A stretch of DNA of 52,406 nucleotides, taken from assembly GCA_034112285.1 (NCBI GenBank), contig JAWUVP010000029.1, positions 1 to 52,406 on the forward strand, in the 5' to 3' direction. Below the pieces are notes generated by a model that made no database searches, was not told the origin of the DNA, and saw only the letters and a program-made list of their open reading frames with translations. Both the position numbers and the translations under genes were made by a program. Source of the DNA: JAWUVP01 sp034112285 (GTDB taxonomy: Bacteria; Pseudomonadota; Gammaproteobacteria; JABDGN01). Of this stretch, positions 34,399 to 42,544 are shown one piece after another (within the stretch, counting starts at the first letter, position 1; each line of letters opens with the position of its first letter).

Positions 34399-34998
34399 AT
34401 GACCAACCTCCCCTACATTTTGGTTCTTTATTATAGTCGCCACGGCGCCACCAAAGCGTTGGCCGAGCAAATTGCGCTGGGCATTGAGTCTGCGGGTAAC
34501 ATTGAAGCTCGTTTGCGCACTGTGCCCTCGGTGAGCCCCAGCACCGAACAAACTGAAAATTCCGTGCCGGACTCTGGTGACCTCTACGTCGATAAAGATG
34601 ACTTACGCCACTGCAGCGGCTTAGCTTTAGGCAGCCCTACCCGCTTTGGCAACATGGCCGCACCGATGAAGTATTTTTTAGACACTACGGCTGAAATTTG
34701 GTTTTCGGCTGAACTCAGCGGCAAACCTGCCTGCGTATTTAGCAGCACATCAAGTATGCATGGCGGTCAAGAATCGACACTGCTTACCATGATGTTACCC
34801 CTACTGCACCATGGCATGCTGATTATGGGTTTACCTTTTTCAGAAGAAGCGTTGCACACTACAATGAGCGGCGGCACGCCCTATGGGCCAACGCACGTGA
34901 CCTTTGGCAATAATGAGAGTGAGTTGTCTGATGCTGAGCAGCAGTTGGCAAAAGCCATGGGCAAACGTTTAGCGCATGCAGCGTTGAAACTGGCTTAA
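34399..34998 (+). CDS. WrbA-like NAD(P)H:quinone oxidoreductase
   Basis: Flavodoxin-fold FMN enzyme that reduces quinones with two electrons and limits redox cycling. The 199-residue product has the FMN phosphate loop YYSRHGATKALAEQI at the N-terminus, GSPTRFGNMAAPMKYFLDTT (a WrbA hallmark), STSSMHGGQESTLLTMM and a C-terminal helix. I chose the ATG at 34399; an in-frame TTG at 34372 would add nine residues. It ends five bases before the convergent hda stop. Confidence 0.93.
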   Translation: MTNLPYILVLYYSRHGATKALAEQIALGIESAGNIEARLRTVPSVSPSTEQTENSVPDSGDLYVDKDDLRHCSGLALGSPTRFGNMAAPMKYFLDTTAEIWFSAELSGKPACVFSSTSSMHGGQESTLLTMMLPLLHHGMLIMGLPFSEEALHTTMSGGTPYGPTHVTFGNNESELSDAEQQLAKAMGKRLAHAALKLA

Positions 34999-35003
34999 TG
35001 CTA

Positions 35004-35699
35004 TTACATGCCTAACACTTGCTTCACAAACGGAATGGTGAGGCGGCGTTTGGCCACCAGCGAAGCACGGTCTAACGTGTCCATGGTGGCCAGCAAATCA
35101 GCCACGTTGCGTGGGCAACGGCGAATGAGAAATTCGGCCACTTCCTCTTCAATGGCTAGGCCATTTTCGGTGGCGCGCTGCTGCAACAATTGTTTTTTAG
35201 CCTGATCATTTAAAGCTTGCACCTGGTAATGATTAGCCGCAGATAAACGCGATTGCAAATCAGCCAATGAGCAGTCTACTTGCTTGGCAGCTTGATGAGC
35301 ACTAATAATTAATTTGTGCCCCGCACTGTGCACCCTATTATATAAGTGAAATAATGCTTCTTGCCAAGCAGCATCGTGCAGCACCGCTTCAATATTATCC
35401 AGCGTCACCACGTTTGCCAACTCTAAATTTTCTAACATGTCCGGGGAATAATCACGCATTAAATCTAACGGCACATAAGCGGTTTGTAAATTTTCCGTGT
35501 GTGCAAGGTGGCAAGCCGCTTGTAATAAATGCGTGCGCCCCGCGCCATGGCTGCCCCAAACATACACACACCAATGCTGCTCGTCAGCCGGTGCCGTTAA
35601 GGCCTGAATGAGCGCGCCATTGTCACCCCCAATAAAATTTGCGAACGTGTTTTCTTGCGCCAATTGCATATCAAGTGGAATTTGCTCTAACGCCCCCAT
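35004..35699 (-). CDS. hda: DnaA regulatory inactivator Hda
   Basis: DnaA-like AAA+ protein that, with the loaded sliding clamp, makes DnaA hydrolyse its ATP after initiation. The 231-residue length matches the family. QIPLDMQLAQENTFANFIGG at the N-terminus contains the clamp-binding QIPLDMQL-type motif. The Walker A is degenerate (VWGSHGAGRTHLL). VVTLDNIEAVL occupies the Walker B place, and LQSRLSAANHYQV is the sensor/Box VII-like region. The start overlaps the DUF2066 gene by 13 bases. Two loci in this window carry DnaA boxes. Confidence 0.95.
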   Translation of the reverse strand: MGALEQIPLDMQLAQENTFANFIGGDNGALIQALTAPADEQHWCVYVWGSHGAGRTHLLQAACHLAHTENLQTAYVPLDLMRDYSPDMLENLELANVVTLDNIEAVLHDAAWQEALFHLYNRVHSAGHKLIISAHQAAKQVDCSLADLQSRLSAANHYQVQALNDQAKKQLLQQRATENGLAIEEEVAEFLIRRCPRNVADLLATMDTLDRASLVAKRRLTIPFVKQVLGM

Positions 35700-36748
35700 T
35701 GGTACTCCAACTCCGGTGCATTGTCGCCAGCATCATTTGTTTGCCCGGCCGTATCAGTGGCTATGGGCTTTAAGGTGTGATCTAAATCAATGACTTCTTG
35801 CAAATCTTGTTCACTACCTAACAGTTGCAATGCAAACGTCACATGGTCCGGCGCTATTTGTCCAATGGTAGCTTGTTTTACCGGGGCTAAGCTTTGCAAG
35901 TAATCACGCGCTTTGGCAAAGTCAGCAAGCGAGTGCAAGCCGTAAATTTGCAAGCTCAACTGAGTTTGCTGCATATTCGAACTCACTGCAAATTGGCTTG
36001 CCAAGGTATCGGCGACTTTATTAACCCCATCATTAATTAACTGAGCCATACTGGTGCCCTGCAATTGCCAATTAAAGGTTTTTTTGTTGGCCAATAAGGT
36101 CCAACGGCTACTAATGCTAGCACCTGACTTAATACGCAAAATAACCATGGCATTGCTTCCATAACGCGCCGAAGCTTTGTTAAGCGCCAACACAAATGGC
36201 GCTTGCACATCGCTGGAGCTGACCGCTTGCACATCGGTTAAATCTAATAAAGGCAAAATACCAGGAATGCCGCGATTATCGGTGTTTTTATCAATTAACG
36301 TTGCAATCGGGTTAGCGCTGTTGGCCCCCACTAATTGGCCATTGTTCGCAATCCAAAACAAGGTCAGCGGTCTATCACGCCCCCACACCTGGGCTTTGTT
36401 TTGCAGCAACACGGTATTGATAGCGTCCGACAAAAAGTCCACTTCCAACAAATAAGGGTGTTTGCCATCACTGCTGTCGTCATTTTTTATATAAGAAAAC
36501 TGCTGTGTGTAGTTGTCGGCTTGTTTGGCAGCAGTTTGAAACACGGATTGTTGACCTAGCTGCGTATTGCCGGTCACTTTGACCAACACCGTCATAAAAG
36601 CTTGGCCAATTGCCTGGCTACGCACTGCACTGCTTTGGTCTACCACCGGAATTTGGGCGCTATAAAGGTCTTTTACCACCATTGCTTGCGAAATAGTGCC
36701 CCAAAGCAATAAAATAATCAGGAATGTTACAAAACGTCTTGTCAGCAT
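35687..36748 (-). CDS. DUF2066 exported protein
   Basis: A 353-residue protein with a signal peptide (FVTFLIILLLWGTISQA) and the DUF2066 arrangement: an N-terminal segment YSAQIPVVDQSSAVRSQAIG, an early TVLVKVTGN motif, and DRPLTLFWIANNGQ in the middle. Its role is not known in the family; it is often found between purM and hda, as here. The start is the ATG at 36748 (a TTG precedes it directly). The last third is acidic and disordered-looking. It diverges from purM across a 53-base gap. Confidence 0.88.
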   Translation of the reverse strand: MLTRRFVTFLIILLLWGTISQAMVVKDLYSAQIPVVDQSSAVRSQAIGQAFMTVLVKVTGNTQLGQQSVFQTAAKQADNYTQQFSYIKNDDSSDGKHPYLLEVDFLSDAINTVLLQNKAQVWGRDRPLTLFWIANNGQLVGANSANPIATLIDKNTDNRGIPGILPLLDLTDVQAVSSSDVQAPFVLALNKASARYGSNAMVILRIKSGASISSRWTLLANKKTFNWQLQGTSMAQLINDGVNKVADTLASQFAVSSNMQQTQLSLQIYGLHSLADFAKARDYLQSLAPVKQATIGQIAPDHVTFALQLLGSEQDLQEVIDLDHTLKPIATDTAGQTNDAGDNAPELEYQWGR

Positions 36749-36790
36749 CAACTAAGCCTAGGATAATAACGAGCGTTTATTCTAGCACAT

Positions 36791-36795
36791 GGGAG
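36791..36795 (+). promoter_or_regulatory. Ribosome site selecting a TTG start for purM
   Basis: GGGAG is spaced six bases before TTG at 36802. The homologous protein begins just after this codon, so a rare initiation codon is likely and would lower PurM output relative to an ATG. Confidence 0.6.
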
Positions 36796-36801
36796 CCCCT
36801 T

Positions 36802-37839
36802 TTGAGCAAGCCATCATACAGTTACAAAGACGCCGGCGTTGATATTGAAGCCGGTAATGCATTAGTTGACAATATTAAGAGTATTGCCAAGCGAACTTCG
36901 CGCCCAGAAGTCATGGGAGGCTTAGGCGGATTTGGCGCTTTATTCAAATTACCTTGGGATAAATATAAAAATCCTATTTTAGTCTCCGGCACCGATGGTG
37001 TGGGCACTAAATTGAAATTAGCCACGCAATTAGGCCTGCACGATACCATTGGTATTGATTTGGTAGCCATGTGCGTGAACGATTTAATCGTGCAAGGCGC
37101 AGAGCCGTTATTCTTTTTAGACTATTACGCCACCGGCAAACTGGCCCTAGACATAGCCACCGCAGTTGTTAGCGGCATAGGCCAAGGCTGCGAGCAAGCA
37201 GGCTGCGCCCTTATTGGCGGTGAAACAGCTGAAATGCCGGGCATGTATAGCGGCAACGACTATGATTTAGCCGGTTTCTGCGTCGGCATTGTCGAGCAAG
37301 ACAAACTACTCGATGGCACCAAAGTACAAGCCGGTGATGCCATCATTGGCGTGGCCTCCTCAGGCCCGCATTCAAACGGGTATTCGTTAATTCGCAAATT
37401 AGTTGAGCTGAGTGGTGCAGATTTATCACAAGAGTTTTCCGCCAGCACACTGGGTGAAACCTTACTCACGCCAACACGAATTTATGTTAAGCCGGTACTA
37501 AAGCTTTTAGAGGCTCAAACCGTACATGCCATTTCGCACATTACCGGCGGCGGATTGTTAGAAAATATCCCACGCGTACTGCCGGAAACCTGCCAAGCGG
37601 TGTTAGATACCAACAGCTGGCAAATGCCAGAAATTTTTCACTGGCTACAACAACAAGGCAACGTAACCGACAGCGAAATGCAACGCACTTTTAACTGCGG
37701 TGTTGGCCTAGTGATCGTGGTGCCGGCAGATTCGGCCCAAGCTTGCATTACATTATTACAAAGCGAAGGTGAGCAAGCTTGGAAAATAGGCCAGATTGCC
37801 CCACGCGCAGCCGATGCCCCTGCCGTGGTTATGGCTTAA
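36802..37839 (+). CDS. purM: Phosphoribosylformylglycinamidine cyclo-ligase
   Basis: AIR synthetase, the fifth step of purine synthesis, which closes the imidazole ring with ATP. Motifs include YSYKDAGVDIEAGNALV, RPEVMGGLGGFGAL, GTDGVGTKLKLA, GAEPLFFLDYYATGKL, GGETAEMPGMY and TGGGLLENIPRVLP. I choose the TTG at 36802: GGGAG lies six bases ahead and the product is then 345 residues, exactly the E. coli length. An in-frame ATG further up at 36724 lies inside the divergent gene and would add 26 foreign residues. purN follows one base after its stop. Confidence 0.96.
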   Translation: MSKPSYSYKDAGVDIEAGNALVDNIKSIAKRTSRPEVMGGLGGFGALFKLPWDKYKNPILVSGTDGVGTKLKLATQLGLHDTIGIDLVAMCVNDLIVQGAEPLFFLDYYATGKLALDIATAVVSGIGQGCEQAGCALIGGETAEMPGMYSGNDYDLAGFCVGIVEQDKLLDGTKVQAGDAIIGVASSGPHSNGYSLIRKLVELSGADLSQEFSASTLGETLLTPTRIYVKPVLKLLEAQTVHAISHITGGGLLENIPRVLPETCQAVLDTNSWQMPEIFHWLQQQGNVTDSEMQRTFNCGVGLVIVVPADSAQACITLLQSEGEQAWKIGQIAPRAADAPAVVMA

Positions 37840-37840
37840 C

Positions 37841-38428
37841 ATGGCAGACACCTTTTCAATTGTGGTGCTCATTTCTGGTAATGGCAGCAATTTGCAAGCC
37901 ATTATAGATAGCATCGCACGTGAACAATGGCCCATTGAAATAAAAGCCGTGATCAGCAATCAATCTAGTGCTTATGGTTTGCAGCGTGCCCACGCTGCAA
38001 ACATAGCGGTTGAAGTAATAGAGCGCAAACAATTCACCAGCCGCGCCGCCTTCGACCACGCATTGCAAACCAGCCTACAACACCATAACCCTGATTTAAT
38101 AGTGCTAGCTGGCTTTATGCATATTCTAGCACCTGAATTTGTGCAAGCCTTCAACAACAAACTCATCAACATTCACCCCTCACTATTACCTAAATTTAAA
38201 GGCTTAAACACCCATCAACGCGCTTTAGACGCCGCCGAAAAAACACACGGCTGTTCCGTCCACTACGTCACCACAGAACTCGACGCCGGCCAAGTCATTG
38301 CCCAAGCACAATGCGATATCAATACAGATGAGAGCGCCGATAGCTTGCAACAAAAAGTTCACGCCTTAGAACATGAACTGCTCCCCAAAGTCATTCACCA
38401 ATTATCACAGAACACCAAAAATAGTTAA
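37841..38428 (+). CDS. purN: Phosphoribosylglycinamide formyltransferase
   Basis: Transfers a formyl group from 10-formyl-tetrahydrofolate to GAR, the third purine step. The 195-residue protein has VVLISGNGSNLQAIID at the N-terminus. It also has the folate-binding LAGFMHILAPEFV, the catalytic set NIHPSLLPKFKGLNTHQRAL (Asn and His) and GCSVHYVTTELDAGQVIAQA with the catalytic Asp. The ATG at 37841 comes right after the purM stop. Its last 28 codons are duplicated as a degenerate copy downstream. Confidence 0.97.
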   Translation: MADTFSIVVLISGNGSNLQAIIDSIAREQWPIEIKAVISNQSSAYGLQRAHAANIAVEVIERKQFTSRAAFDHALQTSLQHHNPDLIVLAGFMHILAPEFVQAFNNKLINIHPSLLPKFKGLNTHQRALDAAEKTHGCSVHYVTTELDAGQVIAQAQCDINTDESADSLQQKVHALEHELLPKVIHQLSQNTKNS

Positions 38429-38632
38429 AGTCACGCCAACTCACACAAAACCAAATAATCTAAAAATAAAAATTAGCCGAGCGCAGCTCGCTAGCAAAAA
38501 AAATTCAGGCTATAGAACATAAATTACGCCCCAAAGTCATTAACCCATCATTACAGAACATCAAAAATTGCTAAAGTCACCCCAACTCTCACAAAACCAA
38601 ATAATCTAAAAATAGCCGAGCGCAGCGAGCTC
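38346..38632 (+). repeat. 146-bp tandem duplication of the purN 3' end
   Basis: The stretch 38346-38491 (purN C-terminus plus trailer) is repeated at 38492-38632 with an offset of 146 bases. Shared landmarks are AGAACAT, CCCCAAAGTCATT, ACAAAACCAAATAATCTAAA and AGCCGAGCGCAGC. The second copy has drifted and is not coding. Confidence 0.85.
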
Positions 38633-38665
38633 CTTCTCCCTCCCCCAACAAAATAGGCTTCAGAA

Positions 38666-38771
38666 GCGCGATGACGACTGGCTTTTCTAGACCCTCACTG
38701 GCAGGGATGCCAATGCGGAGCCTACAGGGATGTATTCACGGCGTGTCTAGAAAAGCCAGTCGTCATCGCGC
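38666..38771. repeat. REP-like element with perfect 27-bp inverted arms
   Basis: Arms at 38666-38692 (GCGCGATGACGACTGG outermost) and 38745-38771 are exact reverse complements. The interior contains GGCAGGGATGCC, GCGGAGCCTACAGGGATG and TATTCACGGCGTG, a core I recall from dispersed palindromic repeats of other gammaproteobacteria. Apparent reading frames in it are by-products. Confidence 0.85.
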
Positions 38772-38812
38772 CCACCCCAAACCCCCACTAAAAATTATGA
38801 TACACTCCCCCC

Positions 38813-39532
38813 ATGACAACATTCTTCATCAGCGATCTCCACCTCCAAACTTCAGACCCTGAAGCCCTAAATAAATTCACCCACTTTATGCAAACTCTAG
38901 CCCCCAAAGCCGACGCACTCTACATCCTGGGCGACCTTTTTGAAGCCTGGATAGGCGATGATGACAATTCCAGCATCGCCAAACAAGTGCGCACCACCCT
39001 AAACCAGCTAACCCAACACGGCATCCCCTGCTACGTTATGCGCGGCAATCGCGACTTTGCCCTAGGCCTACAATTTGCAAAACAAACCGGCACCACACTG
39101 CTTAACGATCCCGCCGTAATTGAATTATATGGCCGCAAACTATTACTAATGCACGGCGACCTGCTCTGCACCGACGACGTGCATTACCAAGCCTTTCGGC
39201 GCAAAGTTTATGGCCCCACATTTTTGCCACGTTTACTCAGCTTACCCCGCTTTGTTCGTCGTGGCCTGGCGGCATGGGCGCGCTTTAAAAGCCGGCGCCA
39301 TACAACAAGCACTGCCTTAAGCATTCAAGATGTTAACCAAAATGAAGTCGAAAAATATTTGCGAGAGCACCAAGCCACTGAGTTAATACACGGCCATACC
39401 CACCGGCCAGATGAGCATCCGTTTGAGCTTGATGGGCAATCGGTGCGGCGCATGGTTTTGCCTGCTTGGCATGGGGATGTTTATGCGCTGCAAATAAATG
39501 CGCAATGGGAAATATCAAAACGGTATTTATAA
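38813..39532 (+). CDS. lpxH: UDP-2,3-diacylglucosamine diphosphatase LpxH
   Basis: Cleaves UDP-2,3-diacylglucosamine to lipid X in lipid A synthesis; a peripheral inner-membrane calcineurin-like phosphoesterase. The 239-residue chain shows all metal-binding motifs: ISDLHL, LGDLFEAWIGDD, MRGNRDFALG, LLMHGDLLCTDD and HGHTHRP. The ATG at 38813 has no ribosome site; it follows CCCCCC and a TATGAT/TACACT sequence within 17 bases, suggesting a very short or absent leader. It is convergent with miaE, four bases away. Confidence 0.96.
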   Translation: MTTFFISDLHLQTSDPEALNKFTHFMQTLAPKADALYILGDLFEAWIGDDDNSSIAKQVRTTLNQLTQHGIPCYVMRGNRDFALGLQFAKQTGTTLLNDPAVIELYGRKLLLMHGDLLCTDDVHYQAFRRKVYGPTFLPRLLSLPRFVRRGLAAWARFKSRRHTTSTALSIQDVNQNEVEKYLREHQATELIHGHTHRPDEHPFELDGQSVRRMVLPAWHGDVYALQINAQWEISKRYL

Positions 39533-39536
39533 AAGA

Positions 39537-40130
39537 CTACACGCCACTATGAAAACGGAACAACGGATCAGGACTGGTAATCAACACTTCCTCAATCTTG
39601 GAAAATTCAGCCACCCGTTCACTAATATCTTCCCCAGCAATTTTGCGCGCAAACCCAATGTAATGCTGATAATGACGCGCCTCAGAAGCCAATAAACCAC
39701 TATAAAACCGGCCTAATTGTTCATCAAGCAACGGCGCCAACGCACCAAACCGCTCACAAGAGCGCGCTTCAACAAACGCCCCCACAATCAGCGTGTCCAC
39801 TAACCTTGCCGGTTCATAGGTGCGACAATGCTTTATTAAGCCTTGGGCATAACGTGCCGGCGGCATACTGATGTAAGTAATATTGCGCTGCTGTAAAATT
39901 TTGAGCACTTGTTCAAAATGGCGCAGCTCTTCACGCACCAAACGTGACAACTGCTGTATTAACTCAAGGTGTTCAGGATGACGATAAATTAACGCTAATG
40001 CGGTAGAAGCCGCCTTCTTTTCACAATGCGCGTGGTCAATTAATAATAGGTCGAGGTTTTGCAGTGCAACCTCTAGCCAGGCTTTAGGCGTGGGGACCAG
40101 TAATATAGGAAACTCGGGGCAGTTAGTCAT
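39537..40130 (-). CDS. miaE: tRNA-(ms2io6A37) hydroxylase MiaE
   Basis: Non-haem di-iron monooxygenase that hydroxylates the isopentenyl side chain of ms2i6A37 in tRNA, using oxygen. The 197-residue product has the ferritin-like di-iron ligands: HCEKKAAS, LVREELRHFEQV, VGAFVEARSCERF and LLASEARHYQHY. I chose the ATG at 40130; an in-frame TTG at 40157 overlaps a terminator hairpin and is unlikely. Together with MiaA in this window it marks a complete A37 modification route, assuming MiaB is encoded elsewhere. Confidence 0.94.
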   Translation of the reverse strand: MTNCPEFPILLVPTPKAWLEVALQNLDLLLIDHAHCEKKAASTALALIYRHPEHLELIQQLSRLVREELRHFEQVLKILQQRNITYISMPPARYAQGLIKHCRTYEPARLVDTLIVGAFVEARSCERFGALAPLLDEQLGRFYSGLLASEARHYQHYIGFARKIAGEDISERVAEFSKIEEVLITSPDPLFRFHSGV

Positions 40131-40156
40131 AGCAACAATATAATCCACAGAAAACA

Positions 40157-40180
40157 AAAAAGAGCCAAAGGCTCTTTTTT
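40157..40180 (-). terminator. Terminator between the RRM gene and miaE
   Basis: AAAAAGAGCC and GGCTCTTTTT form a stem around AAA, with a T run on either strand. On the minus strand it would end the RRM-protein transcript before miaE. Confidence 0.85.
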
Positions 40181-40202
40181 AACATCAAATTCTAATGCCG
40201 TC

Positions 40203-40511
40203 TTAAACAGTAATTAAAGACTCATCGACAATTTCAATATAACGCGAATCATGGCGGGCAAATGAAGCACGCACTTTGCGCTCCTCAAGCTGTTTTTCAC
40301 ACAAGCTTGCTTGTGCAGCAGTGGCGTTAGCGGCATCAACAAAACGCACGAAACCAAAACCACGTGAACGATCACGCTCGTCACGTACCACAGCGGCAAT
40401 GGCAACTTCGCCATGCTCTTTCATTAACGCGCAAAATCCACTATCGTCTAACGAATATGGAATGTTCCCAACGAATAATACGCTAGGCTCTAAACAAGTA
40501 TCTTCAGACAT
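40203..40511 (-). CDS. Small RRM-domain RNA-binding protein
   Basis: A 102-residue protein with one RNA recognition motif. RNP2 is LFVGNI and RNP1 is RGFGFVRF, preceded by the basic loop RDERDRS; the aromatic residues for RNA stacking are present. Bacterial proteins of this size act in stress or cold adaptation, but no target is known. The ATG at 40511 has GAGAGAAG ahead. It has its own terminator, and the upstream gap of over 200 bases carries paired DnaA boxes. Confidence 0.9.
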   Translation of the reverse strand: MSEDTCLEPSVLFVGNIPYSLDDSGFCALMKEHGEVAIAAVVRDERDRSRGFGFVRFVDAANATAAQASLCEKQLEERKVRASFARHDSRYIEIVDESLITV

Positions 40512-40728
40512 GGCTTCTCTCTTTAATCTGTTTATTTTTGTTGTTCTTCGTCTTACGAGAAAAGTACCAAAGATCACGCGTATCTTACCTTCTAAGCAGT
40601 AAAAAGCAATACGTTTGCAGGCTAAATTTTAGAATAGCGCAACTAACACGCTGTTTATGCCTGTTTTTTTAGGATAAAGTTCAAGCGATGGTCGTTAAAA
40701 AAACGTTAGCAAGAGGTTACACACATGC

Positions 40729-40751
40729 TTATCCACAGAAATTGTGGATAA
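40729..40751. promoter_or_regulatory. Inverted pair of consensus DnaA boxes
   Basis: TTATCCACA (40729-40737) and its exact reverse complement TGTGGATAA (40743-40751) face each other across five bases, between terC and the RRM gene. Each matches the strict DnaA consensus. On the plus strand it is also a hairpin followed by CTTTTT, so a terminator-like role cannot be excluded, although no plus-strand gene precedes it. Confidence 0.6.
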
Positions 40752-40755
40752 CTTT

Positions 40756-41454
40756 TTAATTTTTAGGTTTAATGTAAATATTAATAAGCTCAACAAATAA
40801 AGCAAAGGCCATGGTCACATATAAATACGCCGAAGGAATATGAAAGCCCAACCCGCCCAACATTAACTTAATGCCCACCAAAATTAAAACAGCCAAGGCT
40901 AATATTTTTACTCTGGCATGTCGCATAATAAAGCCCATGATAGGCTCACTGCCGAGCAGCATGAGCAATACGGCCAATATAATAGCAATCGCCATCACTT
41001 CATATTCTTGCACCACACCAATTGCGGTGATCACGCTATCGAGTGAAAAAATAATATCGAACACCATAATTTGTAAGATGGCCATAAAGAATGTTGTCGG
41101 CTGCCTGGTTGACTCGTCATCAGCGCTACGTAAAGATAATAATTCATGAATAGATTTATAAACCAAGAACAGCCCACCCAGAAATAATATTAAAGTACGA
41201 ATGGAAACAGGGAAATGAGCAATATGCATAAAGGGCACAGTGGCCTCAGCCAGCCAAACAATACTGGCCAGCAGTAACAGGCGCATTAGCATCGCCATGC
41301 TCAAGCCCACTCGGCGTGCTAGCTTTTGCCGGTGCTGCGGTAGCTTGCCGGTGACAATAGCAATAAAAACCAAGTTATCCACGCCAAGAATGATTTCAAT
41401 GCCAGTTAACGCCAAAAGGCTTACCCAGGTCTGGGTTTGTAAGAATATATCCAT
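40756..41454 (-). CDS. TerC-family integral membrane protein
   Basis: A 232-residue inner-membrane protein of the TerC family, implicated in metal (manganese) export or tellurium resistance. About seven helices are visible; acidic residues inside them form the family signatures LTGIEIILGVDNLVFIAIVT (helix 1, with paired Glu and Asp) and MVFDIIFSLDSVITAIGV (helix 4). FALFVELINIY ends the last helix. Standalone gene with its start near the divergent pyrC. The exact substrate is not shown by sequence. Confidence 0.9.
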   Translation of the reverse strand: MDIFLQTQTWVSLLALTGIEIILGVDNLVFIAIVTGKLPQHRQKLARRVGLSMAMLMRLLLLASIVWLAEATVPFMHIAHFPVSIRTLILFLGGLFLVYKSIHELLSLRSADDESTRQPTTFFMAILQIMVFDIIFSLDSVITAIGVVQEYEVMAIAIILAVLLMLLGSEPIMGFIMRHARVKILALAVLILVGIKLMLGGLGFHIPSAYLYVTMAFALFVELINIYIKPKN

Positions 41455-41518
41455 AGTACGTTAAGTTTTCCCTAGATGTCCTTGTGCGAAACGCCGCGAA
41501 AGTATAACATCTAAAACA

Positions 41519-42544
41519 ATGGAAACACTAACAATTACACAGCCCGACGACTGGCACATTCACCTACGAGATGGCCAAGCTTTAACCCGCACCGTGCCCG
41601 ATGCTGCCGCGCAATTTAACCGCGCAATTGTTATGCCCAATTTAACCCCGCCTGTTACCGACATTGCCATGGCAGAGGCTTACCGGCAACGTATTTTAAC
41701 CCACATTCCCGAAGGCGTAGACTTTACGCCACTCATGAGCTTATACCTTACTGATACCATGAGCGTAGACACCCTTAAACAAGCGGCGGCGCACCCTAAT
41801 ATTTACGCGGTGAAACTCTACCCCGCCGGGGCGACCACCAACTCTGCCGCAGGCGTGACCAACATTTTGGGGCTTTACCCACAGTTCGAAGCCATGCAAG
41901 CCCACGGCCTACCCTTATTAATACATGGTGAAGTGACCTACGGAGATATTTTTGATCGCGAGGCAATTTTTGTTAATGAAATACTCAGCCCATTGCGCGA
42001 AGATTTTCCCGAATTAAAAATAGTGCTAGAGCACATCACTACTTCAGAGGCGCGTGATTTTGTGCTGGCCCAAAGCAGCCATGTGGCTGCCACCATTACG
42101 CCGCACCATTTACTCTATGATCGCAATCAATTATTAGCGGGTGGGCTTAAGCCCGATTATTATTGTCTGCCTATTTTAAAACGCGTCGAGCACCAGCAAG
42201 CTTTAATGGCTGCTGCCACCAGTGGTGACCCACGATTTTTCTTAGGCACCGATAGCGCGCCACACACCAGCAGCACCAAATATGCCGCCTGCGGTTGCGC
42301 CGGAATATACAATGCCTACAGTGCCATTGAGCTCTATGCCCAAGCCTTTGCACAAGTTAATGCGCTGAGCAAGCTTGAAGCTTTTGCCAGCTTTCATGGC
42401 CCCGATTTTTATGGCTTGCCGCGCAACGGCACGTCTATTACCCTCACCCAACAAGATTGGGTTGTTCCCGAACAACTCAGCTTTGCAGGCTCTCAACTCA
42501 CCCCACTTTATGCTGGGCAAACTTTAATTTGGAAACGCCAATGA
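41519..42544 (+). CDS. pyrC: Dihydroorotase
   Basis: Zinc amidohydrolase that cyclises carbamoyl-aspartate to dihydroorotate in pyrimidine synthesis. The 341-residue product is the E. coli-type enzyme. Metal ligands are in DDWHIHLRDG, the carbamylated lysine lies in YAVKLYPAGATTNS, LLIHGEV and LEHITT supply histidines, and LGTDSAPH carries the catalytic Asp. It overlaps rnt as ATGA and is likely co-transcribed with it. Confidence 0.97.
   Translation: METLTITQPDDWHIHLRDGQALTRTVPDAAAQFNRAIVMPNLTPPVTDIAMAEAYRQRILTHIPEGVDFTPLMSLYLTDTMSVDTLKQAAAHPNIYAVKLYPAGATTNSAAGVTNILGLYPQFEAMQAHGLPLLIHGEVTYGDIFDREAIFVNEILSPLREDFPELKIVLEHITTSEARDFVLAQSSHVAATITPHHLLYDRNQLLAGGLKPDYYCLPILKRVEHQQALMAAATSGDPRFFLGTDSAPHTSSTKYAACGCAGIYNAYSAIELYAQAFAQVNALSKLEAFASFHGPDFYGLPRNGTSITLTQQDWVVPEQLSFAGSQLTPLYAGQTLIWKRQ

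Noticed and set aside
36724..36801. Longer PurM starting at the ATG at 36724
   Set aside because: The extra residues do not match PurM, lie within the divergent DUF2066 gene, and a ribosome site directs a TTG start at 36802.
38671..38862. Short ORF over the inverted repeat before lpxH
   Set aside because: It reads through the REP-like element, which gives the same kind of frame wherever it occurs.
40729..40751. Replication origin at the DnaA boxes
   Set aside because: Only two boxes, no AT-rich unwinding region and no dnaA, dnaN or gidA neighbours.
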